Program-made: the position numbers and the translations under genes
Shown: piece by piece, positions 62,501 to 64,000 of the stretch
How the letters are laid out: every line of letters starts with the position of its first letter
Numbering within the stretch: position 1 is the stretch's first letter
Notes under the pieces: model-generated
Databases searched by the model: none
Seen by the model: the letters and a program-made list of their open reading frames with translations, nothing else
Told to the model about the DNA's origin: nothing
Assembly (NCBI GenBank): GCA_020436935.1
Contig: JAGQWX010000006.1
Span: 85,361 to 149,360, forward strand
Reading direction: 5' to 3'
Source: Saprospiraceae bacterium
GTDB lineage: Bacteria > Bacteroidota > Bacteroidia > Chitinophagales > Saprospiraceae
Length of the DNA: 64,000 bases

Positions 62501-64000
62501 CAACCAGTGATGGAGTTACTACGACATTATCATTGCAAGATAGAACCAAAACCAGGTTTGGAGCATTGGCTGCGGTTTCCCCACAATCTAAAGTGACATC
62601 AGCAGGTGCATCTATGAAGACAGGTGGAATAGTTGGTTCGATGTAAATGGTTTGAATAAAAGGAGACGGCACACCACATACATTTGGTGGAGTCCAGGTT
62701 CTAACAATTACACCACATCTGCCGTTGGCAAAACCACTTGTATTTTCTTGTGGAACTATGGTCTGTGGAGTGGCACATCCGCCTGAATAGCTCAGGTTTT
62801 GAAGGGCCGGCAGATCAGCAATACATTCAATACTGATTTGGGCATCCGGAGTGTTTTCCCAGCTTGCAGTACCACTTGAACTGATAGTGATGATTTGTGT
62901 TTTTGTTGACATATTTCCACAGGCGTCGGTAACAGTAAAAATTTTATTGTATCTTTTATCACAACTTCCTACAGGAGTAATATCAACAAATTGGGGGGCT
63001 TCTTCATACGGATTTAAGTCGCAATTGTCAGATAAGTTAAAAGCATCGCCACCGGTAAATGAAGAATTGGTGTAATCATCGCCGCAATCAATGGTGATGT
63101 CAGCAGGTATATCAAAATTCGGAGCATCAGTATCAATCAAGGTGACGGTTATGGTGTGATAAGTGGATCCTGTTCCACAAGCGTTTGGTAATTCCCAGGA
63201 TACTTCAAAGTTATCTCCACAAGATAAATTTGAATTGTAGGTATTCGTTGGGTTTGATATCCCTGAAACTTCACAGAGTCCCGATTCAAAGTTAGTATAG
63301 TTCAAAGAGTTGAGTCCATTTATAAAGTTCGTAACATTCTGACAATCAATTGATTGACTGCTTGGTGGGGTTGAGGACCACACGGTTTGTGGTTTGGGGC
63401 TATATGTTATTGACGCAGTATGAGTTATTGTTTTTCCACATGATGTGACATCGTTCCATGTGTAAGTGATTGTTCCACCTGTGCACTCATCATAGTTGCC
63501 CGTCTGTGTTGGAGAAACTGAACCTTCAATTACACACGATCCAGACAAGCCATTGGTATAGTTGAGGTCGCCGAATGAGCTTGGGACTTGTTGTCCGCAT
63601 GTTAAACTAATACTTGATGGAGGGTTTATCCATGTTGGGTCCTGAGCAGGAGAGTATGATACTGAAGCCGTTATAGGTGCTAAAGTACCGCAGGATGGGT
63701 TCGGTGTCCATGTATAAGTGATTGTTCCACCGGTACAAGGATCAATAGTTCCTGAAGTGGTAGGAGAAACCGTTCCACTTACTTCGCAAGATCCCGTAAG
63801 GCCATTTGAATATGAGATATCACCAAAAGTACTTGGAATGGGGTCGCCACAGTTTAGTGAAACGCTGGTAGGTGTACTTGACCAAACAGGGTTAGGGATT
63901 GGTGAAACAGTAACAGTAGCCGTTAGAGGAGCCAAGGTACCGCATGAAGGATTAGGCGTCCATGTATAAGTTACAGTTCCACCGGTACAAGGATCAATGG
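56541..64000 (-). CDS. Giant repeat-rich surface adhesin with gliding-type C-terminal domain (N terminus outside window)
   Basis: The minus strand is open from the right edge to a stop at 56541, giving 2485 residues; the frame continues unbroken beyond 63935, so the true start is outside. From the visible N-terminal end: Cys-containing 84-residue repeats, HYR-like and other beta-rich modules, seven Cys- and Asp-rich modules of about 97 residues, PKD/Ig-like modules with SprB-type elements, and a C-terminal domain of about 95 residues (YVPNVISLSSGENGG, then FRVFDRWGNLVYH and SGVYAYRIVAEL) of the gliding-motility-associated (type B T9SS) class. It should be secreted by T9SS to the cell surface. 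Adhesion or gliding is inferred from relatives. Its terminator is strong. Confidence 0.9.
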   Translation of the reverse strand, partial: IDPCTGGTVTYTWTPNPSCGTLAPLTATVTVSPIPNPVWSSTPTSVSLNCGDPIPSTFGDISYSNGLTGSCEVSGTVSPTTSGTIDPCTGGTITYTWTPNPSCGTLAPITASVSYSPAQDPTWINPPSSISLTCGQQVPSSFGDLNYTNGLSGSCVIEGSVSPTQTGNYDECTGGTITYTWNDVTSCGKTITHTASITYSPKPQTVWSSTPPSSQSIDCQNVTNFINGLNSLNYTNFESGLCEVSGISNPTNTYNSNLSCGDNFEVSWELPNACGTGSTYHTITVTLIDTDAPNFDIPADITIDCGDDYTNSSFTGGDAFNLSDNCDLNPYEEAPQFVDITPVGSCDKRYNKIFTVTDACGNMSTKTQIITISSSGTASWENTPDAQISIECIADLPALQNLSYSGGCATPQTIVPQENTSGFANGRCGVIVRTWTPPNVCGVPSPFIQTIYIEPTIPPVFIDAPADVTLDCGETAANAPNLVLVLSCNDNVVVTPSLVASGNELRYTWSYNGVCNADDATYTQTITVPEDISFVLQAPLEICEGEVIQVSDLEFYDNTFANDLSVQFYTNPARTTPFTSLTVDAETTIYARITNALGCFEDDQLTIGVIPQVSAGNDVSKQYCGQEIVDLKSLLTAGAAPGGSFSDINGNFAAITNGIADLSSLSAGTYLLRYSVDGNQGCAGDEADISIVILGKPQIAVTSKECAVDLLTYSFDVKLTGNFSSLEASAGTITNLGGGNYRISGVSKDSDVILTAKGSLTGCDATQTVVKPNCSCPVIPDPVPVANNTFVCLNTANPTLEVSGIEAGNKAVWYSDAGLTNKLFEGNTYVPGQTTVGIHEFFVVQEAPGNCVSNAVKVSFEIKPLPVVNPVRLEICDDDTDGKNKFNLTLRRSAINAVPTNTVSYYTNLQDAKDGLNFIIDSMAFVNTIADSQVIFTRTVNVNNCVNTGEFKLIVNKIPVISLDITDVSCLGGNDGKVEITLNNTVSTPQFRLSNTPFSASQTYTQLSAGTDTVFVRTAKGCLASEPFSIKDGIQLSVTRVDYSCNDGGTKTLPGDDIATIKLIITGGTGKYKVSENGNLIGEYDYDVEASLPGRPANGNSGSLVIEDKILGCPITVAYGPLDPCSSDCTINANISAGVCDNGGTKTNSLDDKINFTLTATSQNGGAIAKVSIDGGAAKDYVYGSVMNISLPADGNTHTIKLVDILKPACITEIVTAPLISCSDECVIVDNSPLAVCKDNGTDSDPADDVFDAIIKIAAQNSSSSTYTIEGFNGTYEYGKEYNLGTFKIADGDKSFKITDGNSKCAQTIKVKAPQACSSTCRLSIENFAEVCNKNGTPTNPADDSYEVSFTVKQVNGSTMGFEIYLDGVLLKSGEYGKKVSLQIPADSKSHQIRMIDKADANCSLDQNTAILTPCSDECVIVDQSPLATCKDNGTDTDASDDTFDAIIKISAQNSSSLTYTIEGISGTFEYGKEYNLGTFKITDGDKTFNIVDGNTKCSKSIKIKAPKSCSSTCKLSIENFASACNNTNTPLDPNDDTYDISFTIKQVNGSVLGFDIFVDGNVFASGEYNKKVNFKLPADGKSHQIGVVDKADDNCSLEQVTAVLTSCSKDCKITAVIEVSPCDNGGTFANITSDDTYSVTIKPQGVNTESETWTFVLDGTTYSGKFGESVVIQGLKIDDGNKTFNINVTGGNSCPTDFTILAPPSCSNPCDIEVSDLTIGECSNNNTGPNTTDDLFGISFKVGGTEQGLTRFLVTIAGKTYGPFEYNKIVNIDSLPANSSNILVSLRDTSAEKSFCTKSFTVTKAPCSSCSGVVDAGSSQNITCAAPEVTLTASSNGAIEYIWNGPGIINRKSTSIKVTNPGTYLVNAVFAFGCQAVDSVVVGKDANIPTVNAGNDKILNCEVLNTSLIATSPNSGASISFEWQNAAGTVLGTGTTLENVTQGGLYTIKISDASTGCSSFDQVEVFKYDHVPVAEILADPSNVIDCKIKNIVLTAGVQENSIYLWDTGNQDMIEKDKINIDQPGMIRLVVIDTLSKCQSNANMMINDGESYPLIDIQTPDPLTCKTFEVTLDGSHSMNGTDITYVWTDSLGNVVGTGLRINVTQSGTYILTGEDKTNGCINSKSVTVNDIGERFDFNLITKDVEVKCNDKTTTLKLQVEGSASDYNIVWTTDKLSNIIDQSNPLEPRINGTGKYFVSIINKKNECEARATANIFTPVDLPKITSVEITNETCAEDVNGTINLTGVEGGTLPYVVKINGNVVGTTYQTNLRPGSYMIQVQDQKGCEADSLVKILSGNDIKIDMPISLSVDIGEEIILRAEVNVADTLIKDYYWSPADLVDCVNCFETRSLVLSDNDYVFTVIDINGCMQEQTTEVRVRLVPKIYVPNVISLSSGENGGMKLSTEYVKNIKDFRVFDRWGNLVYHKENIAPNQASESWRGNTMGGQTVASGVYAYRIVAELTTPYIDKNGDTVTEVIQVGDVTVFR
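58578..60626 (-). repeat. Seven Cys/Asp-rich modules of about 97 residues in the adhesin
   Basis: Each module begins with a C-S-x-x-C pair, then 10-12 residues, a cysteine, an Asn-Gly-Thr type turn and an Asp-Asp pair (for example CKDNGTDTDASDD, CNKNGTPTNPADD, CDNGGTKTNSLDD). Modules 2+3 recur as 4+5 at a spacing of 579 bases (193 residues), shown by the CSDECVIVD segments at 60335 and 59756. The acidic turns look fit for calcium, which is inference. Confidence 0.8.
63220..64000 (-). repeat. Tandem 252-base coding repeats at the N-terminal side of the adhesin
   Basis: The string GTTCCACC (plus strand) at 63472, 63724 and 63976 recurs at exactly 252 bases, or 84 residues. Protein units read CTGGTITYTW, then a CGxxxP-type segment, SxSLxCGxxxPSxFGDxxYxNGLxGSC and SP. 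The two right-hand units are much more alike than the left, and the array runs off the window, so its full number is unknown. Confidence 0.8.

Noticed and set aside
63220..64000. Regular direct repeats considered as a CRISPR array
   Set aside because: The unit is 252 bases and stays in one coding frame with protein-level conservation; there are no short repeats with unique spacers and no cas genes.

Overview
The window reads as a chromosomal segment of a Bacteroidota bacterium, most likely from the Saprospiria/Chitinophagia side of the phylum. Direct evidence: proteins ending in type IX secretion (T9SS) sorting or gliding-type C-terminal domains, a TonB-dependent receptor of the CarboxypepD_reg plus barrel type, families largely confined to this phylum (DUF4252, DUF3098), and promoter elements of the Bacteroidota type (TAnnTTTG, in two cases with TTTG 19 bases upstream). 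There are two tRNA genes (Phe-GAA and Asn-GTT). I see no rRNA, prophage, insertion sequence or CRISPR array.

Layout. 1-877: 3' part of an unrecognised coiled-coil gene. 1050-3719: an ECF sigma factor, a one-membrane-segment partner and three DUF4252 proteins, with a strong terminator hairpin inside the run. 3827-6894: GtrA-like protein, acetyltransferase, HtrA/Deg protease. 7408-8568: Gfo/Idh/MocA oxidoreductase and tRNA-Phe sharing a two-way terminator. 9014-15398: TetR-controlled tripartite RND efflux operon, with a palindrome inside the promoter. 15543-18729: ABC-F ATPase, small lipoprotein, LuxE-like acyl-protein synthetase. 18872-25158: T9SS-exported serine hydrolase, polyprenyl synthase, NhaD antiporter, TonB-dependent receptor. 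25302-28392: GMC oxidoreductase, its small subunit and a TIM-barrel isomerase, a sugar-oxidation cassette. 28676-34487: maltose use (beta-phosphoglucomutase, GH65 phosphorylase, GH13 lipoprotein, MFS importer). 34497-39254: divergent YrdC-like protein, S41 protease, class V aminotransferase-like protein, TspO, SRPBCC protein. 39404-41596: ribosomal protein S1 with an extra C-terminal helix-hairpin-helix domain. 41786-44788: agmatine-to-putrescine pair and triosephosphate isomerase. 44899-46637: PhoB/PhoR-like two-component system. 46738-50487: MFS transporter, NamZ muramidase, lipoprotein, NlpC/P60 peptidase, a possible cell-wall salvage neighbourhood. 50696-52802: DUF3098, uppP, truB, PspC. 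52884-64000: two large secreted proteins, a lamin-tail/nuclease protein and a giant repeat adhesin that runs off the right edge.

Start codons were chosen partly from promoter position. Several longer reading frames begin upstream of, or inside, a TAnnTTTG element, so the shorter start was taken (degP-like, the lamin-tail nuclease, the NlpC/P60 protein). The least explained parts are the sigma/DUF4252 cassette with its internal terminator, the cysteine- and aspartate-rich module array of the giant adhesin, the S1 fusion and the divergent YrdC protein.
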